DNA of 7,104 nt from Alphaproteobacteria bacterium (GTDB taxonomy: Bacteria > Pseudomonadota > Alphaproteobacteria > Sphingomonadales > Sphingomonadaceae): assembly GCA_016650315.1 (NCBI GenBank), contig JAENVZ010000046.1, positions 1-7,104 on the forward strand. The letters run 5' to 3'. Each line of letters begins with the position of its first letter. The first letter of the stretch is position 1. Shown in pieces: positions 1 to 6,558 of the stretch. Below the pieces are notes generated by a model that saw only the letters and a list, made by a program, of their open reading frames with translations, did not search any database and had not been told where the DNA came from. The position numbers and the translations under genes were made by a program.

Positions 1-521
1 AATTCGTCAAACTCCACACGCTTGTTCCCCGCAAACCCGCCACTCCCGACGCGAAGGTCAAGCACCAGATCGTCGCCCTCCGGTACGCATATTTCCCGTG
101 TGCAGGAAAGCCAGTCAGCACGCACCCTGACAGGAAGCACATCGCCCGCACGCATGGTTTTCGGCAGATTGAGTGTCACCAGCAGCGCATAATCGCCTTC
201 ATACACATAGTTCATCAGGCCAGACAGAAGCAGCGTTCCCGGCACGGGATATTGCAACGCGCCTACCTTCACACCCGGCGGCACGTCCCATTTCAGCATC
301 ATCCCCTTGCCCGCATCGCCAGGATTTTCCCAATAGCCATGCCAACCGGGTTGCGGCTTCATGGCGAAAGCAAGCGTCACCGACTGACCCGGTGCGGGAG
401 TATCGTTTTCAGCGACAAGCCGAGCCGGAACGTGCAGCATCCGTGATTGTGCAGAGGCTGGAACCAGCAAAAATGTCCATGCCGCCGCCAATGTCATCAG
501 GAAGAAATGAAATATCCGCAT
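1..521 (-). CDS. DsbD/ScsB-like thiol:disulfide interchange protein, N-terminal part (truncated by window edge)
   Basis: Reading the minus strand from the ATG at 521 gives 173 uninterrupted codons that leave the window at base 1. Residues 1-24 look like a Sec signal peptide: a hydrophobic stretch ending ...PASA before Gln25. The mature part resembles the periplasmic N-terminal domain of DsbD/ScsB-type proteins. It has a GWHGYWENPGDAG block at 59-71, a YEG motif at 107-109, and WLSCTREICVPEG at 137-149, where Cys140 and Cys145 would form the redox pair. In this family the N-terminal domain passes electrons from the membrane domain to periplasmic thiol partners, and a membrane domain plus a C-terminal thioredoxin domain would be expected beyond the left edge. 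Upstream of the ATG only a weak GGGA is seen as a ribosome binding site. The gene is divergent from the phosphatase at 593. The domain is confidently recognised, but the exact subfamily (DsbD, ScsB or a copper-resistance variant) cannot be decided from this fragment. Confidence 0.82.
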   Translation of the reverse strand, partial: MRIFHFFLMTLAAAWTFLLVPASAQSRMLHVPARLVAENDTPAPGQSVTLAFAMKPQPGWHGYWENPGDAGKGMMLKWDVPPGVKVGALQYPVPGTLLLSGLMNYVYEGDYALLVTLNLPKTMRAGDVLPVRVRADWLSCTREICVPEGDDLVLDLRVGSGGFAGNKRVEFDE

Positions 522-592
522 TCGCTTGTTTATCCCGGCTTTTCGCGTCTAGCTATAGCCGCAAGAGCAGTCCATCCGCCAAGGAGTTATTC
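522..592. promoter_or_regulatory. Divergent intergenic region, DsbD-like gene / phoK
   Basis: This 71-bp gap separates two divergent start codons, so it should hold at least part of both promoters. I see no convincing sigma70 hexamer pair. The best plus-strand guess is TTGTTT (526-531) with TAGCTA (550-555) at 18-bp spacing, which is weak. I see no recognisable pho box (paired CTGTCAT-like repeats), so phosphate control of the phosphatase is not supported by the visible sequence. Confidence 0.4.
581..586 (+). promoter_or_regulatory. Shine-Dalgarno site that fixes the phoK start
   Basis: AAGGAG lies 6 nt before the ATG at 593. It marks that codon as the real start, although the reading frame stays open upstream to 173. 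The upstream part of the frame lies antisense to the DsbD-like gene, and the signal peptide begins exactly at the ATG at 593. Confidence 0.85.
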
Positions 593-2245
593 ATGAAATT
601 CGCCGCGACCGTTACCGCGCTGACCTCCCTGACGCTAGCCCTTTCCCCGGCGCAAGCCAAAGACACGTCCCCTCCGGCAACACCGCCGAAATTAATCGTC
701 ACCATATCCATCGACCAGTTTTCCGCCGATCTGTTCGCCGAATATCGCCAATATTTTCAGGGGGGCTTCAAGCGCCTGTCGCAAGGCGTGGTATTTCCTT
801 CGGGGTTTCAGGGTCATGCGGCGACCGAAACCTGCCCCGGTCATTCCACCATCTTGACCGGAGACCGTCCGGCACGCACTGGCATCATCGCAAACCACTG
901 GTATGATCTTTCAACCAAGCGAGCCGACAAGCTGGTCTACTGCGCCGAAGACGAAAATGAACCGGGCACCGACAGCGACCACTACGTCGCCTCCGTCGCA
1001 CATCTGCGCGTCCCAACGCTGGGCGATCGGATAAAGGCTGCCGATCCCGCTGTGCGCGTCGTTTCAGTATCCGGCAAAGACCGGGCTGCACTGATGTTGG
1101 GCGGGCGGCATACCGACCAAATCTGGTGGTGGGGAGGCAAAGGCTTTGTCACTTTGAAGGACCGCCCATCCGATCTGATCGTGGACAGGGTGAACGCAGT
1201 GGTGGCTGCACGTCTCGCCACCGCACAGCCAGCCACCGCCCTGCCGCCCATATGCGAAGAGCGTAATTATCCTGTCCGGGCCGGAGAGCAAACGGTCGGC
1301 ACGGGCCGGTTCGCCCGTGACGCGGGAGATAATAAGGCGTTTCGCGCCTCGCCGGAACTCGACGCATCGACCCTCGCGCTGGCCGCTGCGCTGCGTGAGG
1401 AGATGAAGCTGGGTGAAGGCGCGCATACCGATATGTTGGCAATCGGCGCATCGGCCACAGATTATGTGGGGCACAGCTATGGCACGCAAGGCGCGGAAAT
1501 GTGCGTCCAACTGATGTCGCTTGACCATGACCTTGGGGATTTCTTCGCCAAGCTGGACGATGCCGGAATCGATTATGTTGTGGTGTTAACCGCCGACCAT
1601 GGCGGCCAGGACCTGCCTGAACGAAACGATGTGAATGCGGCGCCGATGGCGGCCCGCATCAATACCAACCTCAATGCCCGGACGCTGGGTCAAGCCATCG
1701 GCACCAAGCTGGGGCTTCATGGTCCGGTGCTGTACAGTGACGGCCCCAATGGCGACTATTATGTTGCCCGCAGCCTTAGCCCTGCACAACGCAAGTCAGT
1801 CATCGCAGAGGCGATGGGCATGTTGCATGATCATCCACAAGTCGCAGCCGTGTTCAGCCATGACAGCCTTGCCGCCATGGCTCCACCCAGTGGATCGCCC
1901 GACACATGGTCATTGACCGAACGTGCGCGCGCATCATTCGACGCTCAGAGATCGGGTGATTTTGTCGTCCTATTGAAACCGCGCGTAACACCGATCGCTA
2001 CGCCCGACAAAGGGTATGTGGCAACGCACGGCAGTCCATGGGACTATGACCGGCGCGTGCCGATCCTGTTCTGGCGCAAGGGATTGCAGGGTTTTGAGCA
2101 GCCGTTGCCTGTCGAGACAATCGACATCATGCCAACACTGGCTGCCATGATAGGCCTGAAACTCGCTCCAAATGATGTGGACGGGCGGTGCCTGGACCTG
2201 GATGTTGGCGAAGAGGACATGTGCAGTCATACCCTGTCGCCATGA
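593..2245 (+). CDS. phoK: PhoK/PafA-type secreted alkaline phosphatase
   Basis: This 550-residue protein is a periplasmic or secreted phosphomonoesterase of the alkaline phosphatase superfamily, expected to release phosphate from organic esters using two zinc ions. Residues 1-22 form a Sec signal peptide ending SPAQA. Active-site residues can be placed by motif: Asp41 (TISIDQF), nucleophile Thr80 (ATETCPGHST), Asn101 (IIANHW), Lys162 and Arg164 (SGKDRAA), Asp290 and His294 (TDYVGH), Asp335 and His336 (TADHGG), and His479 (VATHGS). The Thr/Asn/Lys-x-Arg set is the pattern known for PafA and for the Sphingomonas enzyme PhoK (SPAP). It distinguishes monoesterases from the related nucleotide pyrophosphatases/phosphodiesterases. 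Length, residue order and spacing match SPAP as I remember it (about 560 residues), and motifs agree along the whole protein. The start follows a strong Shine-Dalgarno site. No terminator hairpin is seen directly after the stop. Substrate preference and phosphate regulation are inferred from the family. Confidence 0.92.
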   Translation: MKFAATVTALTSLTLALSPAQAKDTSPPATPPKLIVTISIDQFSADLFAEYRQYFQGGFKRLSQGVVFPSGFQGHAATETCPGHSTILTGDRPARTGIIANHWYDLSTKRADKLVYCAEDENEPGTDSDHYVASVAHLRVPTLGDRIKAADPAVRVVSVSGKDRAALMLGGRHTDQIWWWGGKGFVTLKDRPSDLIVDRVNAVVAARLATAQPATALPPICEERNYPVRAGEQTVGTGRFARDAGDNKAFRASPELDASTLALAAALREEMKLGEGAHTDMLAIGASATDYVGHSYGTQGAEMCVQLMSLDHDLGDFFAKLDDAGIDYVVVLTADHGGQDLPERNDVNAAPMAARINTNLNARTLGQAIGTKLGLHGPVLYSDGPNGDYYVARSLSPAQRKSVIAEAMGMLHDHPQVAAVFSHDSLAAMAPPSGSPDTWSLTERARASFDAQRSGDFVVLLKPRVTPIATPDKGYVATHGSPWDYDRRVPILFWRKGLQGFEQPLPVETIDIMPTLAAMIGLKLAPNDVDGRCLDLDVGEEDMCSHTLSP

Positions 2246-2382
2246 AGGCCGCCGGATAAGCTTTCTGAACTTTCCATTGCCATTTTCAAACGTCCGGTAG
2301 TAGCCTTTCACAACGAAGACCATGTCAAACAGAGGAGTCGGCGGCTTTCGAATTTCAGGGATGCCCCTGACAGAAAGGTGGA
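2246..2382. other. Intergenic region, phoK / response regulator
   Basis: This 137-bp gap contains no credible ORF. I see no clear terminator for phoK and no convincing promoter hexamers. An in-frame TGA at 2368-2370, five codons before the regulator ATG, rules out an upstream extension of the regulator. The only structured element is the inverted repeat at 2355-2370. Confidence 0.5.
2355..2370. repeat. Perfect 6-bp inverted repeat upstream of the regulator RBS
   Basis: TCAGGG (2355-2360) and CCCTGA (2365-2370) are exact reverse complements separated by ATGC. The dyad ends 12 nt before the regulator start codon and just upstream of its Shine-Dalgarno site (AAAGG, 2374-2378). It could be an operator half-site pair, a small mRNA hairpin near the ribosome binding site, or chance. 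No T-run follows, so it is unlikely to be a terminator. Confidence 0.4.
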
Positions 2383-3072
2383 ATGCGTATAGCCATTGCT
2401 GACAGGGACCCGGTAGCAATCAACTTGCTTAAGGAGGTCACAGAAAGGATGGGGCATTGCGCCACCATTTTCCAGTCCGCTGCGCCGTTGATTACGCAAC
2501 TACAGCGCGACACCTATGACCTTCTGTTTCTCAACTGGACCATGCCGGATGGGTCGGGTCGTGACGTTCTGACCTGGGTACGGCAGAATGTGAAGGTCCC
2601 CCCCGCCATTATCATGGTGACCGATGGCGCCAGGAAAGAGGATATTGCCGCCGCCCTGCACGCTGGCGCCGACGACTATATCGTAATGCCAGAGGACTGC
2701 AACGTGGTCGAAGCCCGCATAGCGGCGCTGTTGCGACGGTGCGTGAGTCGTGTAACCGCTGATGACCCTCCACAATTTTTTGGCCGCTATTGTTTCGACC
2801 GGCACAAACAGATCGTCCTGCTGAATGGGAAGGAAATCGCGTTAACATCAAAGGAGTTCGCACTGACGCTGCTCTTTTTCCACAACGAACAGCGCGCCCT
2901 GTCCCGCGCCTATATAATGAACGCGGTTTGGAACAGTGTCGCCGACCTGCCATCCCGCACGCTCGACATGCATGTTTCCCGCATTCGGTCCAAATTGCAG
3001 TTGAAGCCGGAAAACGGGTTCCGCCTGTTTACAGTCTTTGGTTATGGCTATCGGCTCGAACGGATGGAATAG
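2383..3072 (+). CDS. OmpR-family regulator with degenerate receiver domain
   Basis: The 229-residue protein has the two-domain layout of an OmpR/PhoB response regulator: a receiver domain (about 1-118) and a winged-helix DNA-binding domain (about 132-226). The DNA-binding half is well preserved, with an LTSKEF block at 154-159, a recognition helix around SRTLDMHVSRIRSKL (191-205), and the terminal GYGYRLE (220-226). The receiver keeps the fold signature, including YDLLFLNWTMPDGSG (45-59), Thr80 and ADDYIVMP (96-103). However, the usual phosphoacceptor Asp is Asn51, the N-terminal acidic cluster reads ADRDP (Arg8 inserted in the acidic pair), and the conserved Lys before Pro103 is Met102. It is therefore likely to act without phosphorylation. 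No histidine kinase gene is adjacent. The start is set by an in-frame stop at 2368 and AAAGG at 2374. It converges on petC. Regulated genes are unknown. Confidence 0.88.
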   Translation: MRIAIADRDPVAINLLKEVTERMGHCATIFQSAAPLITQLQRDTYDLLFLNWTMPDGSGRDVLTWVRQNVKVPPAIIMVTDGARKEDIAAALHAGADDYIVMPEDCNVVEARIAALLRRCVSRVTADDPPQFFGRYCFDRHKQIVLLNGKEIALTSKEFALTLLFFHNEQRALSRAYIMNAVWNSVADLPSRTLDMHVSRIRSKLQLKPENGFRLFTVFGYGYRLERME

Positions 3073-3100
3073 GCGCGGGGACAGCGGGCCTGTAAACGGA

Positions 3101-3129
3101 GAGCCGGCTGGTCTGCGACCAACCGGCTC
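3101..3129. terminator. Probable bidirectional terminator hairpin between the regulator and petC
   Basis: A 12-bp stem with one internal C/A mismatch pairs 3101-3112 (GAGCCGGCTGGT) with 3118-3129 (ACCAACCGGCTC) around the loop CTGCG. It lies between two convergent genes, 28 nt after the regulator stop and 47 nt after the petC stop, so it could end transcripts from both sides. Neither flank has a long T-run, so its strength as an intrinsic terminator is uncertain. Confidence 0.65.
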
Positions 3130-3176
3130 CCTGTAATCACGATTCTGGCTGCTCGACGAAACGGGCAGCGCCAACC

Positions 3177-4019
3177 TTAATGTTTTTTGTCAGCCCAGAT
3201 GTTGCGGTAGGACATGTAGGCAAGTCCCGTTGCAATCAGCAGGAAGAACAGGACAGCCAAACCAGTCCGGTGACGGTTTTCCAGCTTGGGTTCCGCTGTC
3301 CAGGTCAGAAAAGCGGCAACGTCCTTCGCCATCTGATCGACGGTCGCCTTGGTGCCGTCAGCATAGGTTACCTGCCCTTCACCCGTCAGTGGTGGCGCCA
3401 TGGCAAGGTTCAGGTTAGCGAAATAGGGGTTATAGTGCAGACCTTCAGGCGTTTTGGCGTCCGGGAACTCCTTGAGAAGTCCGGCCGGTTGGTCCTGGTA
3501 TCCCGTCAACAGCGAATAGATATAGGCATTGCCGTGATCGCGGGCCTTGGTCATCAGCGACAGATCGGGTGGCACTGCATTGTTGTTGGCGGCACGCGCG
3601 GCAACATCGTTGGCGAACGGCATCGGAATGCGATCGGCAGGAACGGGCTTGCGCGTTGCAGGTTCGCCCGTTTCCGGGTTGATGGACTGCGTTTCGAGCG
3701 ACCAGTTGGCGGCAATCGCCTTCACTTCCGCTTCATTATAGCCAAGGTCTTCCAGATCGCGGAAGGCGACAAGGCGTGCGGAGTGACAGGCCGAGCAGAC
3801 TTCCTTGAACACCTGGAACCCGCGCTGCAACTGCTGGCGATCATAATGGCCAAGCGGACCGTCCGACGCGAATTCCACCTCCTTGGGCGCAAAGTGGAAT
3901 TCATGTTCGACCGTCGGTGCGGGCGGTTCACTGATATAGTTCACCGCGCCGAAGATGAAGGAATAGAGCAACATGCCCGAAAAGAAGATGCCGACAAGGG
4001 CAGCGAGTACGCGAACCAT
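3177..4019 (-). CDS. petC: Cytochrome c1, haem-c subunit of the cytochrome bc1 complex
   Basis: The 280-residue protein is the c-type haem subunit of respiratory complex III. It takes electrons from the Rieske protein and hands them to a soluble or membrane-bound cytochrome c on the periplasmic side. The haem attachment motif CSACH is at 75-79, the axial methionine is probably Met207 in LAMAPPL, and the c1 signature AANNNAVPPDLS is at 143-154. A C-terminal membrane anchor spans about 253-273, followed by a short basic cytoplasmic tail ending ADKKH. An N-terminal hydrophobic segment (about 4-25) should direct export, but no clear AxA cleavage site follows it. It may therefore be retained as a second anchor. 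The start has AAGGGG (4030-4035) 10 nt upstream. It is the last gene of the petABC operon, 14 bp after petB. Confidence 0.96.
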   Translation of the reverse strand: MVRVLAALVGIFFSGMLLYSFIFGAVNYISEPPAPTVEHEFHFAPKEVEFASDGPLGHYDRQQLQRGFQVFKEVCSACHSARLVAFRDLEDLGYNEAEVKAIAANWSLETQSINPETGEPATRKPVPADRIPMPFANDVAARAANNNAVPPDLSLMTKARDHGNAYIYSLLTGYQDQPAGLLKEFPDAKTPEGLHYNPYFANLNLAMAPPLTGEGQVTYADGTKATVDQMAKDVAAFLTWTAEPKLENRHRTGLAVLFFLLIATGLAYMSYRNIWADKKH

Positions 4020-4029
4020 TTTATCTATT

Positions 4030-4035
4030 CCCCTT
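4030..4035 (-). promoter_or_regulatory. petC Shine-Dalgarno site overlapping the petB stop codon
   Basis: Read on the minus strand, AAGGGG overlaps the petB TAA (4036-4034) and lies 10 nt before the petC ATG. This arrangement suggests that translation of petC is coupled to termination on petB, which would help balance subunit production. Confidence 0.65.
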
Positions 4036-5329
4036 ATTCGGCCGGTACTGCGGCAATTTTGCCGCCTGTCGCCGCATGGTCTTTGCCAAGTACCGATTCA
4101 GTGATCGAGCCGGGCAGCGGGAGCGGCTTTTCGATGTTGGAAATGATCGGCAGGATGATCAGGAAGTGCGCGAAATAATAGGCCGCAGCAAGCTGACTGA
4201 TCATCACGAAAGGCTCTGCCGCCGGCGCGCCGCCGCAATAACCCAGGATCAGCACGTCGATGACCAGCACCCAGAAGAACTGCTTGAACAGCGGACGGTA
4301 GCTGCCCGAACGAACCGGCGAGGTATCGAGCCAGGGCAAAACGAACAGCAGCAAAATCGAAGCGAACATCGCCATCACGCCCATCAGCTTCGCCGGAATG
4401 AACAGGAAGTCGAAAGTGAAGGCACGCAGGATCGCGTAGAAGGGCCAGAAATACCATTCAGGAACGATATGCGCGGGCGTGGAGAGCGGGTTTGCCGGAA
4501 TATAATTATCCGGGTGCCCCATCGCATTCGGCAAAAAGAACAGCATGATCGCAAACAGGATCAGGAAGATACCAAGGCCGAAACCATCCTTCGCCGTGTA
4601 ATAGGGGTGGAATGGCACGGTGTCCTGCGGTCCCTGAACATCCACGCCGGTCGGGTTGCTGGAACCCGGAATATGCAAGGCCCAGATGTGCAGGATAATA
4701 ACGCCCGCGATCACGAACGGCAGCAGATAGTGAAGCGAGAAGAAGCGGTTCAGAGATGCATCACCTGGTGCAAACCCGCCCAGCAACCAGGTCTGGATCG
4801 GTTCACCCACCAATGGGATCGCACCGAAAAGCCCAGTGATAACCTTGGCGCCCCAGAAGCTCATCTGTCCCCAGGGCAGCACATAGCCCATGAACGCAGT
4901 CGCCATCATCAACAGGAAGATAACGATACCCAACAGCCAGACCATTTCGCGTGGCGCCTTGTAGGAGCCATAGAAAAGGCCACGGAACATGTGGAGATAA
5001 ATGACGATGAAGAAGAAGCTGGCGCCATTGGCATGTGCATAGCGCAGCAACCAGCCCGAATTCACATCGCGCATGATATGTTCGACGCTATCGAAAGCGA
5101 TCCCGGCATTGGCGGCATAATGCATGGCCAATATGATACCGGTAATAAGCTGGATGGTCAGGGCGACGCCCGAAAGCACGCCGAAGTTCCAGAAGTAATT
5201 GAGGTTGCGCGGAACCGGATAGCCTGCACCAACGGCATTATAAACCAGGCGCGGCAGCGGCAGGCGGGAATCAATCCACTGCATGAGCGGATTTTTCGGG
5301 GTGTAATGTTCAGCCCAGGGAAAACTCAT
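4034..5329 (-). CDS. petB: Cytochrome b subunit of the cytochrome bc1 complex
   Basis: The 431-residue polytopic membrane protein carries the two b haems and both quinone sites of complex III. The haem ligands are visible as two histidine pairs with 14-residue spacing: His99/His113 ([11 protein letters not shown]...YLHMFRG) and His200/His214 (SLHYLLP...ILHIWALH). The quinol-oxidation site is marked by [14 protein letters not shown] (148-161) and the diagnostic PEWYFWPFY starting at 290. The hydrophobic segments are consistent with eight transmembrane helices, and the length is normal for an alphaproteobacterial cytochrome b not fused to c1. The ATG at 5329 has GAGG (5342-5339) 9 nt upstream, overlapping the petA stop. 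It is the middle gene of petABC, 11 bp after petA. Long open frames on the opposite strand are composition artefacts. Confidence 0.98.
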   Translation of the reverse strand: MSFPWAEHYTPKNPLMQWIDSRLPLPRLVYNAVGAGYPVPRNLNYFWNFGVLSGVALTIQLITGIILAMHYAANAGIAFDSVEHIMRDVNSGWLLRYAHANGASFFFIVIYLHMFRGLFYGSYKAPREMVWLLGIVIFLLMMATAFMGYVLPWGQMSFWGAKVITGLFGAIPLVGEPIQTWLLGGFAPGDASLNRFFSLHYLLPFVIAGVIILHIWALHIPGSSNPTGVDVQGPQDTVPFHPYYTAKDGFGLGIFLILFAIMLFFLPNAMGHPDNYIPANPLSTPAHIVPEWYFWPFYAILRAFTFDFLFIPAKLMGVMAMFASILLLFVLPWLDTSPVRSGSYRPLFKQFFWVLVIDVLILGYCGGAPAAEPFVMISQLAAAYYFAHFLIILPIISNIEKPLPLPGSITESVLGKDHAATGGKIAAVPAE

Positions 5330-5340
5330 GATCTCTTACC

Positions 5341-5907
5341 TCAGCCTACCGTGACGACAGTGTCGGACGTGAATTTATATTCCGGCACTTCCAGATTCTT
5401 GGGAGCCGGACCTTTACGGATGCGTGCGGCGGTATCGTAGGACGAACCGTGACAAGGGCAGAAATAGCCGCCGTATTCGCCACGATTCTCACCCTCGCCC
5501 GCACCAAGCGGCACGCAACCCAGATGGGTGCACACGCCCATGGTGATGAGCCATTGCTTCTTGCCCTCGGCAGTGCGTTGCTCCAGCGTTTGCGGGTCAC
5601 GCAACGCGTCCAGAGGAACCGCATCGGCTTCGGCGATTTCCTTGGGCGTCAGGTGGCGGACGAACAGCGGCTGGCTGCGGAAAATGGTCTTGATCGCCTG
5701 CCCAGGCTCAATCGCGCTGAGATCGACTTCCGTCGAAGCCATGGCGAGCACATCCGCGCTCGGATTCATCTGGTCCACCAGCGGCGGTATGATGGCGACA
5801 GCGCCAACCCCGGCGAAACTAACCGCTGCTATATTAATGAAGTCGCGGCGGCGGACGCCTGGTTCCCCAGGAGTTTCTACCGACTCACCATGATCAAGCG
5901 TTGTCAT
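5341..5907 (-). CDS. petA: Ubiquinol-cytochrome c reductase Rieske iron-sulfur subunit
   Basis: The 188-residue protein carries the [2Fe-2S] cluster of complex III, which moves between cytochrome b and cytochrome c1 during quinol oxidation. The N-terminus has a Tat-type signal-anchor, RRRDFI (19-24), followed by one hydrophobic helix (about 26-43) that stays as the membrane anchor. The cluster motifs are CTHLGC at 126-131 and CPCHGS at 150-155. By family knowledge Cys126, His128, Cys150 and His153 bind the cluster, and Cys131-Cys152 form the stabilising disulfide. The length is typical of bacterial bc1 Rieske proteins. The ATG at 5907 is preceded by AAGGG (5919-5915) at 7-nt spacing. It is the first gene of petABC, divergent from trmL. 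Confidence 0.98.
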   Translation of the reverse strand: MTTLDHGESVETPGEPGVRRRDFINIAAVSFAGVGAVAIIPPLVDQMNPSADVLAMASTEVDLSAIEPGQAIKTIFRSQPLFVRHLTPKEIAEADAVPLDALRDPQTLEQRTAEGKKQWLITMGVCTHLGCVPLGAGEGENRGEYGGYFCPCHGSSYDTAARIRKGPAPKNLEVPEYKFTSDTVVTVG

Positions 5908-6099
5908 TCAACTGCCCTTGTCCTTAACCCGTTCCAAAAGGTGCGCAGTTCCCCTGATTTATAGTCAGAATGACGCATACGCCCTCCCGCCAAAATACCC
6001 CCAGCGGTTCGCGCGCCTGATAGCCTTGGAAAGCCCCCTTTGCCAACAGTGAATTTGCCCGGACTATGACAATTCCCGCGACACGTTTATGGGAACCCC
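5908..6099. promoter_or_regulatory. Divergent intergenic region, petA / trmL
   Basis: The 192-bp gap should hold the petABC promoter on the minus strand and the trmL-hemF promoter on the plus strand. No small gene is evident. On the minus strand a TATAAA (5963-5958) could be a -10 element, giving a leader of about 40 nt before petA, but no matching -35 is present at the expected distance. On the plus strand TTGCCA (6040-6045) has no good -10 partner. The trmL ribosome binding site is weak (GGGAA, 6091-6095). Confidence 0.45.
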
Positions 6100-6558
6100 A
6101 TGCGATTAGCCCTCTACCAGCCCGATATTGCCGGAAATACCGGCACAATCATCCGCCTGTGCACTTGTTTCGGTGTGGCCATGGACATCATTGAACCTTG
6201 CGGTTTTCCTTTTTCCGACAAGCAGTTGAAACGATCCGCCATGGATTATGCCGCCAGCGCCGACGTTACCCGCAGAGCCAATTTTGAAGTCTTTCATGAT
6301 GCGATGAACCAGGGCGGCCACCGCATTGTCCTGTTGACCAGCAAGGGCGATACGCGATTGCCTGATACAGAATTCCGGGCCGATGATGTGCTGTTGCTGG
6401 GATCAGAGGGTGCGGGCGTGCCCGATGATGTGCATGATCAAGCGGCTCTTTGCGTGCGAATTCCGATGCGGGCCGAATTTCGATCCTTGAATATTGCGGT
6501 CGCGGCGGGCATCGCCCTCAGTGAAGCTTTACGGCAAACAGGACAATATCCGGCATGA
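6100..6558 (+). CDS. trmL: tRNA (cytidine(34)-2'-O)-methyltransferase TrmL
   Basis: The 152-residue protein is a small SPOUT-family methyltransferase with a trefoil-knot S-adenosylmethionine site. TrmL methylates the 2'-hydroxyl of the wobble base (C34 or cmnm5U34) in leucine tRNAs, which aids codon reading. Visible signatures are the N-terminal QPDIAGNTGTIIRLC (7-21) with its NTG loop, IIEPCGFPFSDKQLKRSAMDY (30-50), the knot motif LLLGSEGAGVP (98-108), and the C-terminal IPMRAEFRSLNIAVAAGIALSEA (121-143). The length equals that of the minimal, single-domain TrmL proteins. This separates it from larger TrmH/RlmB paralogues that carry an extra RNA-binding domain. Its TGA overlaps the hemF ATG, so the two are probably cotranscribed. 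No functional link between tRNA modification and haem synthesis is implied by the sequence. Confidence 0.93.
   Translation: MRLALYQPDIAGNTGTIIRLCTCFGVAMDIIEPCGFPFSDKQLKRSAMDYAASADVTRRANFEVFHDAMNQGGHRIVLLTSKGDTRLPDTEFRADDVLLLGSEGAGVPDDVHDQAALCVRIPMRAEFRSLNIAVAAGIALSEALRQTGQYPA

Noticed and set aside
173..592. Open frame extending the phosphatase 140 codons upstream of 593
   Set aside because: It lies antisense to the DsbD-like coding sequence, and the ATG at 593 has AAGGAG at 6-nt spacing and begins a proper signal peptide.
1064..1528. Minus-strand open frames inside the phosphatase gene
   Set aside because: They are shadows of the real plus-strand gene, whose catalytic motifs run through this stretch.
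3180..4178. Plus-strand open frame of 332 codons opposite petC
   Set aside because: It is antisense to cytochrome c1, with no domain and no credible ribosome binding site.
4076..5440. Plus-strand open frame of 454 codons opposite petB
   Set aside because: It is antisense to the unmistakable cytochrome b gene. Its predicted product is rich in charged residues and Gln with no recognisable domain, as expected from codon bias on the opposite strand.
5955..5969. CTGA ... TCAG dyad around the TATAAA upstream of petA
   Set aside because: The arms are only 4 bp long, too short to distinguish from chance.
6040..6068. TTGCCA ... ACTATG as a trmL promoter
   Set aside because: The -35-like hexamer is plausible, but the -10 is a poor match at the required distance, so it is only mentioned in the intergenic entry.
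6051..6075. GAATT ... AATTC inverted repeat in the petA-trmL gap
   Set aside because: Only 5 bp of symmetry around a 15-bp spacer, which is common by chance, and it matches no regulator site I know.
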